Of a DNA stretch of 64,000 bases, positions 34,917-43,153 are shown piece by piece. Made by a program: the position numbers and the translations under genes. Position 1 is the first letter of the stretch, and each line of letters starts with the position of its first letter. Under the pieces are notes generated by a model, which was given only the letters and a program-made list of their open reading frames with translations, made no database searches and had not been told where the DNA came from. The DNA comes from Turneriella sp942492915 (lineage in GTDB: Bacteria; Spirochaetota; Leptospiria; Turneriellales; Turneriellaceae): assembly GCA_942492915.1 (NCBI GenBank), contig OW818662.1, positions 124,001 through 188,000 on the forward strand. The letters run 5' to 3'.

Positions 34917-35903
34917 ATGCAAAAACTTCTCATCATTTCAAAAAAGTCGCTCGGCGATATTATTCTGCAGACAGGGGTTATTCAGGCGCTCAAAGAGGCG
35001 CACCCCCGCATGCAGATTACCATTGCCTGCGATGCGCGCAATGCGTCGGCGGTGCAAAAGCACCCCGACATTGCAGCGGTTATTCCCCTCAGGCTCAAAG
35101 ACGAACAAGCAGTAGGATTTTTTCAAGTTCTGAAGGTTATCCGCAGTAAGCGTTTCGACGGTGTTCTGACGTTTGGGCGCGACTCGCAGGCCTGCCTCTG
35201 GGGCTTTTTGGCCCGCATTAAGGTGCGCGTTGGCGCGCGCAACCAGCCGTTGCGCCTGTTGCTCACCCGCACGGTAATCGAGCACGCAACCGAAGTGAAC
35301 TCGTTCGAATATTACCATAAACTTGCCGCGCTCATGTCGCCGCAACTGAAACTGCAATACCCGGCAATTACCGTAGACAAACAAGAGGTAGCGCGCCTCA
35401 GAAACCAGCTTTTCAAGCAGCGCCTCTCGCGGCGTTTCATCATCTGGCACCTGGGCGCGAGCATGGAGCAAAAGCGTTATCCGGTTTTTCAAATTATCGA
35501 AACGCTGCGCCTGTTCAAGAAAAAGCGGATTATTCATCCCGTGCTTTTTGCGGCAGGCCCCGGCGACGACGCATTTATTGCCGAGCTTGAGACAGCTATC
35601 AATGGCAGTGACCTCAAGTCACTCAAAGTGTTTTTTGCCGACGATATCGATTTCAGCGCAACGGCAGCGCTATTTTCTCTGGCGTACCTGGTTATCTGCA
35701 ATGACGCCGCTCCCCGGCATGTCGCAGCCGCGATCGGCAAAAAGAGCCTTACCCTGATGCCGCGGCACCGCAAGCATAGCTGGCAGGTCTACACAGAAAA
35801 GCAGAAAGCGCACTTTCTGTTTTCCGATGCGCCCATAGAATCTCGTGCGGTCGACACGATTGAACCCGCCGAACTTGCGGGCATGATACGTAAGCTCATT
35901 TGA
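34917..35903 (+). CDS. Glycosyltransferase family 9 (heptosyltransferase-like)
   Basis: 328 residues with the GT9 GT-B plan: N-terminal Rossmann-like half beginning KLLIISKKSLGDIILQTG, and a C-terminal donor half with the ICNDAAPRHVAAAIGKKSLTL segment typical of ADP-heptose transferases, here ending in a CNDxxPxHxAAA pattern. It most likely acts in LPS core or other surface glycan assembly. The SD CAGGA precedes the ATG. No other LPS core gene is adjacent; other envelope sugar genes occur at 49-57 kb. Confidence 0.85.
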   Translation: MQKLLIISKKSLGDIILQTGVIQALKEAHPRMQITIACDARNASAVQKHPDIAAVIPLRLKDEQAVGFFQVLKVIRSKRFDGVLTFGRDSQACLWGFLARIKVRVGARNQPLRLLLTRTVIEHATEVNSFEYYHKLAALMSPQLKLQYPAITVDKQEVARLRNQLFKQRLSRRFIIWHLGASMEQKRYPVFQIIETLRLFKKKRIIHPVLFAAGPGDDAFIAELETAINGSDLKSLKVFFADDIDFSATAALFSLAYLVICNDAAPRHVAAAIGKKSLTLMPRHRKHSWQVYTEKQKAHFLFSDAPIESRAVDTIEPAELAGMIRKLI

Positions 35904-35955
35904 TTCATCTTTATTGGTTTTCGCGGCAAAGCCCCGAACACAAGTAAGCATAGCC

Positions 35956-36981
35956 ATGGAATTCAAGAACCTTCTCGAAGAACTGCTCGCAGGCAAAAAC
36001 CTCGGAAAAGAAAGCATTACCTGGCTCATCGCCGAGACGATGCACGGGCGCCTGACGCAGGCGCAGACCGCGGCATGGCTTATCGCGCTGCGTAATAAAG
36101 GTGAAACGCCTGAAGAAATCGCAGCGTGCGCCAGAACAATGCGCGCCATGGCAACGCCCATTCGCAACGATGAACTGCCTGAACTCTTTATCGATACCTG
36201 CGGTACCGGCGGCGACCGGTCGCACCTCATTAATATTTCGACTCTTGTTGCATTGACGCTTGCCGCATCGGGGGTGCCCGTTGCCAAGCACGGTAACCGG
36301 GCAGTCTCTTCTGCTTCGGGTTCAGCAGATGTGCTTGAAGCGATCGGATACCCGCTCGAAGAAGATCCGCAGGCGATTGCGGCGCGCCTGAAGCGCACAA
36401 ACTTCGCTTTCTTCTTCGCTCCGCTGTACCACCCGGCGATGAAACATGCGGGACCCGTAAGGCGTGAGCTTGGCGTCAGAACAGTATTTAACATTCTCGG
36501 TCCCCTCGCGAACCCAGCCGCCGCACCGGTGCAGCTGCTCGGTGTTTATGCAAGTGAGTTGCTTGTGCCCATGGCAGAAACCTTGCGCCTGCTTGGCCTT
36601 AAGGCGGCGCTCGTCGTGCATTCAGAAGATGGACTCGACGAAATTTCGCCGCTTGCACCGACAGCCTACGCGCTGCTGCATGGGGGCAAAGTGACGACGG
36701 GGGTCTATACGCCACCAGCGCAAAAATATGTGACGTCGCTCGACAGTCTGCGCGCTGACACCAAAGAAAAATCACTCGCTGATTTTCGCAGTGTGCTTTC
36801 AGGCAAGAATGCGGCGGGTGCATACATGACCGCGCTCAATGTCGCGTTTGCCCGGCGCCTCTTGGCGGCTGCCGGGTCTGCATCCACATCGCCAGAGATT
36901 ATACCGACACCCGACGAAATCGTTGCAGACTTTGATTATGTCTCAAGTGGTGCGCTCGGTGACTTCGCTCTGTTCCCCTGA
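35956..36981 (+). CDS. trpD: Anthranilate phosphoribosyltransferase
   Basis: 341 residues from the ATG at 35956, close to family length. It attaches the ribose phosphate of PRPP to anthranilate in tryptophan synthesis. Conserved blocks are visible: DTCGTGGD (PRPP diphosphate site), KHGNRAVSSASGSADVLEA, RRELGVRTVFNILGPLANPA and EDGLDEISP. The C-terminus after 290 is less conserved. No other trp gene is next to it, so the pathway is dispersed here. Confidence 0.95.
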   Translation: MEFKNLLEELLAGKNLGKESITWLIAETMHGRLTQAQTAAWLIALRNKGETPEEIAACARTMRAMATPIRNDELPELFIDTCGTGGDRSHLINISTLVALTLAASGVPVAKHGNRAVSSASGSADVLEAIGYPLEEDPQAIAARLKRTNFAFFFAPLYHPAMKHAGPVRRELGVRTVFNILGPLANPAAAPVQLLGVYASELLVPMAETLRLLGLKAALVVHSEDGLDEISPLAPTAYALLHGGKVTTGVYTPPAQKYVTSLDSLRADTKEKSLADFRSVLSGKNAAGAYMTALNVAFARRLLAAAGSASTSPEIIPTPDEIVADFDYVSSGALGDFALFP

Positions 36982-37083
36982 ACCGCGAAGCAAGCTAAAT
37001 TCGGGCAAGGCTCACGCATGAGAGTGTGTTGCACCAACAATGAAAATGCTCGACCTTGACGCGTTTTCCTGTAAGCTGCCCGG

Positions 37084-38307
37084 ATGCAAGAATGGCTTCA
37101 CGCTCATAAAGAAATGCTCGTCTACGCGAGCATGCCGGTCACGAGTGCATTCGTCGGTTGGTTAACCAACTGGATCGCCATCAAGATGACTTTTTATCCC
37201 CTGAAATTCTGGGGCATTCCGCCGTATCTCGGCTGGCAGGGGATAATCCCGCGCAAGGCGCACAAGATGGCGTCAAAATCGGTCGAGCTGATGACGACGA
37301 AGCTGATCAAGGTCGAAGAGATTTTCGACAAGGTTAAACCACATGAGATGGCGCTCGAGCTTGCCGAGCCGATGAAGAAAGTCACGCACGAGCTCGTTGA
37401 TGAAGTGGGTCGTTCGGCGAACCAAACCGTATGGGATCTGACTCCTGGCGCGGTGCGCGAGCAGATCGCAAAACAGGTCAACAAAGAAACCGGACCGCTG
37501 CTCGAAAGTTCTCTGAAAGAAATCAAACGCAATATTCTTGCGGTATTTGACTTGAAAAGTCTCGTTATCAAGAACCTTACCGGCAAAAATGTAGTCTTGC
37601 TCAATGAAATGTTCATGCGCTGTGGCAAGAAAGAATTTACATTTATTGCCCTTAGCGGTATCTATTTTGGTTTTCCGTTCGGGCTTATACAGATGGCGCA
37701 GTGGCATTTCTACCAGGCGCCCTGGACAGTGCCGCTAGTGGGTGTTATCGTCGGCTATTACACAAACTGGCTCGCGCTTAAAATGATCTTTCGCCCCCTC
37801 AGAGAGAAGAAAATTCTCGGCCTCGTGAAATACCAGGGGCTTTTTCTCAAGCGGCAGAAAGAAGTGTCGAAAGAATATGCGGATATCGTAGCGAACAAAA
37901 TTCTTTCGCCGCACCAGGTTCTCGAAAACTTCATCTATGGCCGGGCTGCAGAGGCGTTTTTTAGCGTCATACAATCGAATGTCATTCGGGCCCTCGCAAA
38001 AATCGAAGGTCTGGCGCAGCCAATCATGAGCTTTGCTGTCGGGTCTGAGAAATACGAATTTCTGAAATCGCTGATCGTGCGAAGAATCAACGAGTCGGTG
38101 CCAAAGTACGCCGTCAAAGTTGAAGGTTACCTGGGCACCGCGATGGATCTCGAAAAGACGCTTTACGAACGCCTCAGCGCGCTGCCCCCTGAAGATTTTG
38201 AAGAGCTTTTGCGCACGGCATTTCAAGAAGACGAATGGATCTTGATTCTCGTCGGTTCAGCGCTCGGTTTTGCAGTGGGCCTGGTACAGATGCTGTTTAT
38301 ACTGTAA
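37084..38307 (+). CDS. DUF445 family membrane protein
   Basis: 407 residues. The DUF445 signature GWLTNWIAIKMTFYPL sits at residue 25 and its partner GYYTNWLALKMIFRPL at 224, each after a membrane segment and followed by a basic loop (WQGIIPRK and YQGLFLKRQK), so the protein is an internal duplication. A third hydrophobic segment ends the chain (ILILVGSALGFAVGLVQMLF). Family role unknown; predicted inner-membrane protein with large helical cytoplasmic parts. Confidence 0.88.
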   Translation: MQEWLHAHKEMLVYASMPVTSAFVGWLTNWIAIKMTFYPLKFWGIPPYLGWQGIIPRKAHKMASKSVELMTTKLIKVEEIFDKVKPHEMALELAEPMKKVTHELVDEVGRSANQTVWDLTPGAVREQIAKQVNKETGPLLESSLKEIKRNILAVFDLKSLVIKNLTGKNVVLLNEMFMRCGKKEFTFIALSGIYFGFPFGLIQMAQWHFYQAPWTVPLVGVIVGYYTNWLALKMIFRPLREKKILGLVKYQGLFLKRQKEVSKEYADIVANKILSPHQVLENFIYGRAAEAFFSVIQSNVIRALAKIEGLAQPIMSFAVGSEKYEFLKSLIVRRINESVPKYAVKVEGYLGTAMDLEKTLYERLSALPPEDFEELLRTAFQEDEWILILVGSALGFAVGLVQMLFIL

Positions 38308-38318
38308 CATTGGGCATG

Positions 38319-38332
38319 GCGGGGTAACCCGC
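38319..38332. terminator. Short hairpin between DUF445 and the 99-residue gene
   Basis: GCGGG (38319-38323) pairs with CCCGC (38328-38332) around GTAA, placed between convergent genes. Only five base pairs and no T-tract. Confidence 0.35.
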
Positions 38333-38333
38333 T

Positions 38334-38633
38334 TTAGACCAGCCTATACAGAACGGCCCGATAATCTCCGCTGATTTCTGACACAAAGGGCTCGTACTTC
38401 GTCTTGTGGTGAACCGAAGACTGCACGATGCGCGCGACATCGGCGTGTTTGTCTTTAAGAAGCGCGGCAATTTTTTGTGCCAGCAGCTCTTTGATCTCGT
38501 CGTAGCTATGGCTGTCTATTTTCTCATGCTGTCCTTCTGTGTAACTTACCTCCCAGCGGATAATGAATTCGACCGTTTCTACCTCTTCGACGTTGTCGGG
38601 CATTCCGATGCGTGAGAAAAATACCTGTTGCAT
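38334..38633 (-). CDS. Small protein of unknown function
   Basis: 99 residues, no signal or membrane segment. Short strand-helix-strand pattern (VEFIIRWEVSY, SYDEIKELLAQKIAALLKDK, YRAVLYRLV) suggests a compact alpha/beta fold. I recognise no family. It starts 132 bp from the divergent TPR lipoprotein. Confidence 0.55.
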   Translation of the reverse strand: MQQVFFSRIGMPDNVEEVETVEFIIRWEVSYTEGQHEKIDSHSYDEIKELLAQKIAALLKDKHADVARIVQSSVHHKTKYEPFVSEISGDYRAVLYRLV

Positions 38634-38765
38634 GCGCGGTTGAACGGGCGGCCCATCGCGCTGTCAACGGGTAAACAATCCGCGCGTCGCCAGGGCCGCC
38701 GCATCGCAGGTAGCGCAGAGAATTTTCTTTACACCGAGCCGTATTATGTCACATCTGTTCTGACA

Positions 38766-39536
38766 GTGAATATTCGCCGTTTAGTGTTACTCATCGCAAT
38801 GCTCAGCATGGGCTGCGAAATCAAGAGCTGCTACCAAGAGGCGAAAGAAAAACATCTCGAAAAGCGCTACGGCAACCGCGCCGCGAGCAAAGGCCAGCTC
38901 GAAGACTGGGAAAAAGAGATTTCGGGCTACGAAAAGATCATCAACGAGAAGGTCGATGCCGCAATCAAGACCGGTAAAGTCTATCGCAAGCTGGGCGAAT
39001 CATACGCGCTCATGGAAAGTTACGATCTCTGCATACGCAATCTCGAAAAAGCCGTAGAATACGGTGAAGCCGTCGCAGACGTCTTTTACTGGCAGGGGTT
39101 ATGTTATGCTAACCTGTCGCGCACGCACAACTGGCAGAGCGACCACGCGCGCAAGGCAGAGCAGGCGTTTCTCAAGGCGCTCAATCTCGATAAGACCATG
39201 AACAAGGTCAAGTACGAACTTGCAGTAATGTATTACGCAGCCTTCGCGCGTAATAACCAGTACCGCGTACTCTCTGACGTGATTACCGTCAGCCAGCAGC
39301 AGTTTCAAGACAAAGCGATTGAACTGATGCGCGATTTTAAATCGGTCGAGCCCGACCAGGCAAAGGCGTATTTCTTTTTAGCCGGATTGTATAAAGAAAG
39401 GGGAGAGCTCGCCGAAGCAAAGCGTGAACTCACCGACCTTATCGCGATGATCCAGAAGAATAATAAATCCGGCTATCTGCGCAATCCCGATTATGGCCGC
39501 GCAGAATTGTATTTAAAAGATCTTGAGCACAGGTGA
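38766..39536 (+). CDS. TPR-repeat lipoprotein
   Basis: 256 residues from the GTG at 38766, chosen because it gives a clean lipoprotein signal (NIRRLVLLIAMLSMGC, lipidated Cys17); the frame is open further upstream but without signal-like sequence. The mature part is helical, with tetratricopeptide-like units: KVYRKLGESYALMESYDLCIRNLEKAVEY, ADVFYWQGLCYANL, AEQAFLKALNLDKT and AYFFLAGLYKERGELAEAKREL. Probably a scaffold on the periplasmic side of a membrane. The stop codon lies in the left arm of a hairpin. Confidence 0.75.
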   Translation: MNIRRLVLLIAMLSMGCEIKSCYQEAKEKHLEKRYGNRAASKGQLEDWEKEISGYEKIINEKVDAAIKTGKVYRKLGESYALMESYDLCIRNLEKAVEYGEAVADVFYWQGLCYANLSRTHNWQSDHARKAEQAFLKALNLDKTMNKVKYELAVMYYAAFARNNQYRVLSDVITVSQQQFQDKAIELMRDFKSVEPDQAKAYFFLAGLYKERGELAEAKRELTDLIAMIQKNNKSGYLRNPDYGRAELYLKDLEHR

Positions 39537-39567
39537 TTCTCCACCGCGCGCCGGCGGCCAATCACCT
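39531..39567. terminator. Bidirectional hairpin between the TPR lipoprotein and motB
   Basis: AGGTGATT (39531-39538) pairs with AATCACCT (39560-39567), with further GC-rich pairing inside. It contains the TGA stop of the lipoprotein and ends 7 bp before the motB stop. Confidence 0.55.
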
Positions 39568-39573
39568 ATGCTT

Positions 39574-40365
39574 TTAAGGTACGCTGGTTTCGGTCTGAGG
39601 TATGCGACCCTCAGGCAGCGCGGAGTCTTTGTACGAGCGCGTCTGATTTTTTCCCGAAAGAATAATGACATCTATACGTCGGTTGAGTGCGCGCGCTTCA
39701 GGGGTTCCCGATTGCGTGAGCTGTCGCGTCTTACCGAACGTCGCCGCTGAGAGTTTTTCAGCAGGCACGTCGTTCTTCTCTTCGAGAAAACGCAGCGCAT
39801 TGATCGCGCGCTGCGCGGCGAGTTCCCACGCCGATTCGTAAAATTCGCCCTGCGGCCGGGCTGTCATTTCGTCGTCGGCGTACCCTTCGATGCGCGTGAA
39901 AGAATCCATGCGTCCGAGCACGTCTGAAATTTTGGTGAGAATCGCGCGACCCTGTTCTGTCAGTCGGGCAGAGCCCGGCGCAAAATATCCGTCGCCAATG
40001 AGGCTGATGACGATGCCGCGTTCTTCTTCGGTGATTTTGATCTTCTTTTTCTTGATTTCGTCTTCAAAAATCTGTTTCACCTGAAATTTCTCTTTTGATT
40101 GCACCTTGCCTTTAACTTCCGCAGGCATGGCCTCGACGGTCAGGCCCATGTCTTCGAGTTTCTGTTTTGACAATGTGTTGCCGCCAGGCATGATACCGCG
40201 CGCGCCCTGAAAAGGTGAGAGCATAATGCGCATTTCTGAAACTTTAATGGGCGTTGGCGGCTGGTAGATTGCGATAAAGAAGCAGAGCAGAAGCGTAATA
40301 AAGTCCCCGTACGTCGACATGTACTCCGGGACTTTTTGTACGCATGGTGGGCATTTCTGCGCCAT
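39574..40365 (-). CDS. motB: Flagellar stator protein MotB
   Basis: 263 residues. The single membrane helix follows PEYMSTYGDFITLLLCFFIAIY, with the proton- or sodium-binding Asp in YGDF. A linker (about 45-115) leads to an OmpA/MotB peptidoglycan-binding domain (GYFAPGSARLTEQG, EGYADDEMTA, ALNRRIDVIIL). MotB anchors the stator that drives the flagellar motor. It starts 2 bp after motA ends, in the usual motA-motB order. Confidence 0.95.
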   Translation of the reverse strand: MAQKCPPCVQKVPEYMSTYGDFITLLLCFFIAIYQPPTPIKVSEMRIMLSPFQGARGIMPGGNTLSKQKLEDMGLTVEAMPAEVKGKVQSKEKFQVKQIFEDEIKKKKIKITEEERGIVISLIGDGYFAPGSARLTEQGRAILTKISDVLGRMDSFTRIEGYADDEMTARPQGEFYESAWELAAQRAINALRFLEEKNDVPAEKLSAATFGKTRQLTQSGTPEARALNRRIDVIILSGKNQTRSYKDSALPEGRIPQTETSVP

Positions 40366-40367
40366 TT

Positions 40368-41165
40368 TTAGTTGCTGCCGCCCTCGGCTTCACGCTGTTT
40401 AATGAGCGCATCGCGCGATGCCGGATCAACGAAGCAAAGCAGCTTATCCATAATAACTTTCGGGTTCTCGCCGGCCTGAATCGACATGACGCCCTCGAGC
40501 AGCATGTTCATCAGCATCACTTCAGCTTCGGTGCGTCCCTTCAGTTTGTTGTTTGTGGGAATCGCAAAAACGTTGGCTAGAAACGAACCGTAGAGAGTCG
40601 TGATCAAGGCGGCGGCCATTGCCTTACCGAGACCTGATGTATCGCCACCGAGGTTTGAAAGCATGCCCACGAGACCGATCAGGGTACCGAGCATACCGAA
40701 AGCAGGGCCCATCGTCGCGAGAGTATCGAACCAGCCGCGGTTGCCGGCATGCCGGGCCTCGAGCGCCTCAATTTCAATACGCATGACGCGCTTCGCGATT
40801 TCGGGGTCGGTACCGTCGATGATCATCTGCAGCGCTTTTGTAAGAAATTTACTGTCGAGCTTATCGACGTGGTCTTCGAGAGCGAGAATACCTTCGCGGC
40901 GGGCAATTTCAGAGAGAGAAACAATCTGTAATACGTAGCGGTTAATATCAATCTCGTTCTTGAGCCATGCAAGCTTGTAGATCTTGTGGATATTCATGGT
41001 GAGTTCGAAAGGGTTCTGCATCATCGTGGTAGCAGAGGCACCGCCGAATGTAATGAACATCGAGGCGAGGTCATAGAGTGCGCTCCAGGCGACACCCGAG
41101 GCTTCTACCCCCAAAACGAGGACGCCCAGGGCGACCCCGAAACCGATCATATATGCTTTATCCAT
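40368..41165 (-). CDS. motA: Flagellar stator protein MotA
   Basis: 265 residues with four membrane helices, the cytoplasmic loop (LSEIARREGILALEDHVDKL) carrying charged residues that contact the rotor, and MGPAFGMLGTLIGLV with the conserved Pro in TM3. It forms the ion channel of the stator with MotB. The pair stands apart from other flagellar genes. Confidence 0.95.
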   Translation of the reverse strand: MDKAYMIGFGVALGVLVLGVEASGVAWSALYDLASMFITFGGASATTMMQNPFELTMNIHKIYKLAWLKNEIDINRYVLQIVSLSEIARREGILALEDHVDKLDSKFLTKALQMIIDGTDPEIAKRVMRIEIEALEARHAGNRGWFDTLATMGPAFGMLGTLIGLVGMLSNLGGDTSGLGKAMAAALITTLYGSFLANVFAIPTNNKLKGRTEAEVMLMNMLLEGVMSIQAGENPKVIMDKLLCFVDPASRDALIKQREAEGGSN

Positions 41166-41248
41166 GGCAGTCTACCGTTCTATTTTCGGTCTGCCGGGTG
41201 AGGTATTGAAGTAATATTTTATTTGCGCTCGTGGCGTTGCAGGCAGTT

Positions 41249-43096
41249 TCAGGCGTCGCCGGCTTCGAGGGCCCGGCGCATCTGGTCGAGCTTGAAGATG
41301 GAGTTCACAAGTCCGAGGTGGCTAAAACCCTGCGGAAAGTTGCCGAGAAATCGAAAAGCCGCTGATGCGTCGGTGTCCAGGCATTCGCTGTAAAGCCCAA
41401 GCGGCGTCGCGAGCGCTATCATCTGCTCCAGGGCGGCCCGAGCCTCAGGCAGCTTCTTCTGCAAAATCAGGCAATCGATGTACCAAAAAGACATCAGTAA
41501 AAACCGGCCTTCGGGTTCGCGAATGCCATCATCAAATGCGCCCGCGTCATACCGGTAGAAGAGGGGGGTCAGATTTTCGCCAAGCGATGCGCGTATTTTT
41601 TCGAGCGTGCTGACAAAGCGCCTGTCATTGACGTCGATAAAACCCGTTTCTGCCATCACGAGCAGAGCGGCGTCAATTGTGGTAGAGCCGTAATATTGTG
41701 TGAAGCATTGCAGAGATTCGTTCCATGCCCCTTCAAGTACGTGCGCTTTAATCGTGTCGGCTTCGCGGGCCCAGCTATCGATCTGGTCATTGAGACCGAG
41801 TCGTGCTGCCAGTCTGACGGCACGATCAAGCGCGACCCATGCCCAGATTTTCGAATAGGTGTAGTGTTGCTCTTGCGAGCGTGCTTCCCAGATGCCCGAA
41901 TCAGTTTCGCGCCATTTGTTCATCACAAGTGCGATAATGCCGGTCAGCGCCTGCCATTCCGTTGAAGTGATAACTCCGCCATGCTGATAATACAACCACG
42001 CTGCATCGAGCAGGCTGCCGTATATGTCGAGCTGGTGCTGGTCAGCGGCGCCATTGCCGATACGCACGGGACCCGAGCCGGCGTACCCTGCGAGGTGTGC
42101 CAGTTCAGATTCAGCGGGGTTTTCACGACCATGTATGTCATAAAGAATGCGCAGTTCACGGCCTTTAAAAACGCGCTGAAGAATAAAATCGAAATACGCA
42201 GTGCCCTCTTCGATGAAGCCCGCGCGAAAGAACGCGCCCAGAATAAACGCCGAATCACGAATCCAGGTGAAACGGTAATCCCAGTTGCGCGAGCCACCAA
42301 CCCATTCAGGCAGCGAGGTTGTCGGGGCTGCGATAATGGCGCCCGTCGGCTCATAAGACAGCAGCTTCAGCGTCAGCAGCGAGCGTTCGACGGCGTCGCG
42401 ATAACGGCCGTGGTAGGCGAGACGCCCTATCCATTGACGCCATGCCTTGCGTGTTTCCCAGATGCGGCGGTATGTCTGGTAGCTGCGCACCGGGTAAACT
42501 TCCGTTGCGCCCCAATCGGCTACAAATGAAAGTTCTTCACCAGTGTTCATCTCAAACGTGGCAACGGCTTTTCCGTCTGCCTCAGAGAGACGTACCGGTG
42601 ATGACAGAGAAAGCGAGCCGCTGGCCGCGACGCAGATTGCACCGTTCTCTGAAAACGCGAAACTGCCTTTCGCGCGACCATAGTCGAAGCGAGGTGCGAA
42701 CGTGAGCTCTGTCTGAACCTTACCCTCAATACACTCTACGATTCTGTGTATTTCGGCCGTTGCCACATTACGATTGGGCACGTAGGGCATAAAATCGCGC
42801 ACGCGCAGCTTGCCCCCTGCCACCGCAAATTCTGTGACGAGAATATTGGTACCCGATTCATAATACTGGTTCGAAGAAAAATCAGCGGTGGGCGCAATTG
42901 CGAAAAAGCCTGCTTCGTTATCCAGAATTCTTGCGAATACCGAGGCCGAATCAAAATCGGGAAAACAACCCCAGTCGATAGACCCGCTGGATGAAACGAG
43001 CAACGCTGTACGCGTATCGCCGATAACTCCGTATTCACCGAGAGAAAGCGATTCGGCGCTATTGAGCTTTTGTGGTTTTTTTCGTGTATTATGCAT
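41249..43096 (-). CDS. Glycoside hydrolase family 15 enzyme (trehalase/glucoamylase type)
   Basis: 615 residues from the ATG at 43096 (a TTG at 43129 is possible). Family blocks: GDTRTALLVSSSGSIDWGCFPDFDS at the N-terminal beta domain, NWDYRFTWIRDSAF, HQLDIYG, GIWEARSQEQHYTYSKIWAWVALDRAV with the first catalytic Glu, and PEGRFLLMSFWYIDCL with the second. Bacterial members of this type include trehalases. It is divergent from, and only 57 bp away from, the trehalose synthesis gene, which supports a role in trehalose breakdown. Confidence 0.88.
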   Translation of the reverse strand: MHNTRKKPQKLNSAESLSLGEYGVIGDTRTALLVSSSGSIDWGCFPDFDSASVFARILDNEAGFFAIAPTADFSSNQYYESGTNILVTEFAVAGGKLRVRDFMPYVPNRNVATAEIHRIVECIEGKVQTELTFAPRFDYGRAKGSFAFSENGAICVAASGSLSLSSPVRLSEADGKAVATFEMNTGEELSFVADWGATEVYPVRSYQTYRRIWETRKAWRQWIGRLAYHGRYRDAVERSLLTLKLLSYEPTGAIIAAPTTSLPEWVGGSRNWDYRFTWIRDSAFILGAFFRAGFIEEGTAYFDFILQRVFKGRELRILYDIHGRENPAESELAHLAGYAGSGPVRIGNGAADQHQLDIYGSLLDAAWLYYQHGGVITSTEWQALTGIIALVMNKWRETDSGIWEARSQEQHYTYSKIWAWVALDRAVRLAARLGLNDQIDSWAREADTIKAHVLEGAWNESLQCFTQYYGSTTIDAALLVMAETGFIDVNDRRFVSTLEKIRASLGENLTPLFYRYDAGAFDDGIREPEGRFLLMSFWYIDCLILQKKLPEARAALEQMIALATPLGLYSECLDTDASAAFRFLGNFPQGFSHLGLVNSIFKLDQMRRALEAGDA

Positions 43097-43153
43097 CTGG
43101 TTCAATAAGCGTAAAAACCCTTGTCGCAAGCTGCCGGTTTGTCACGCCGTCGC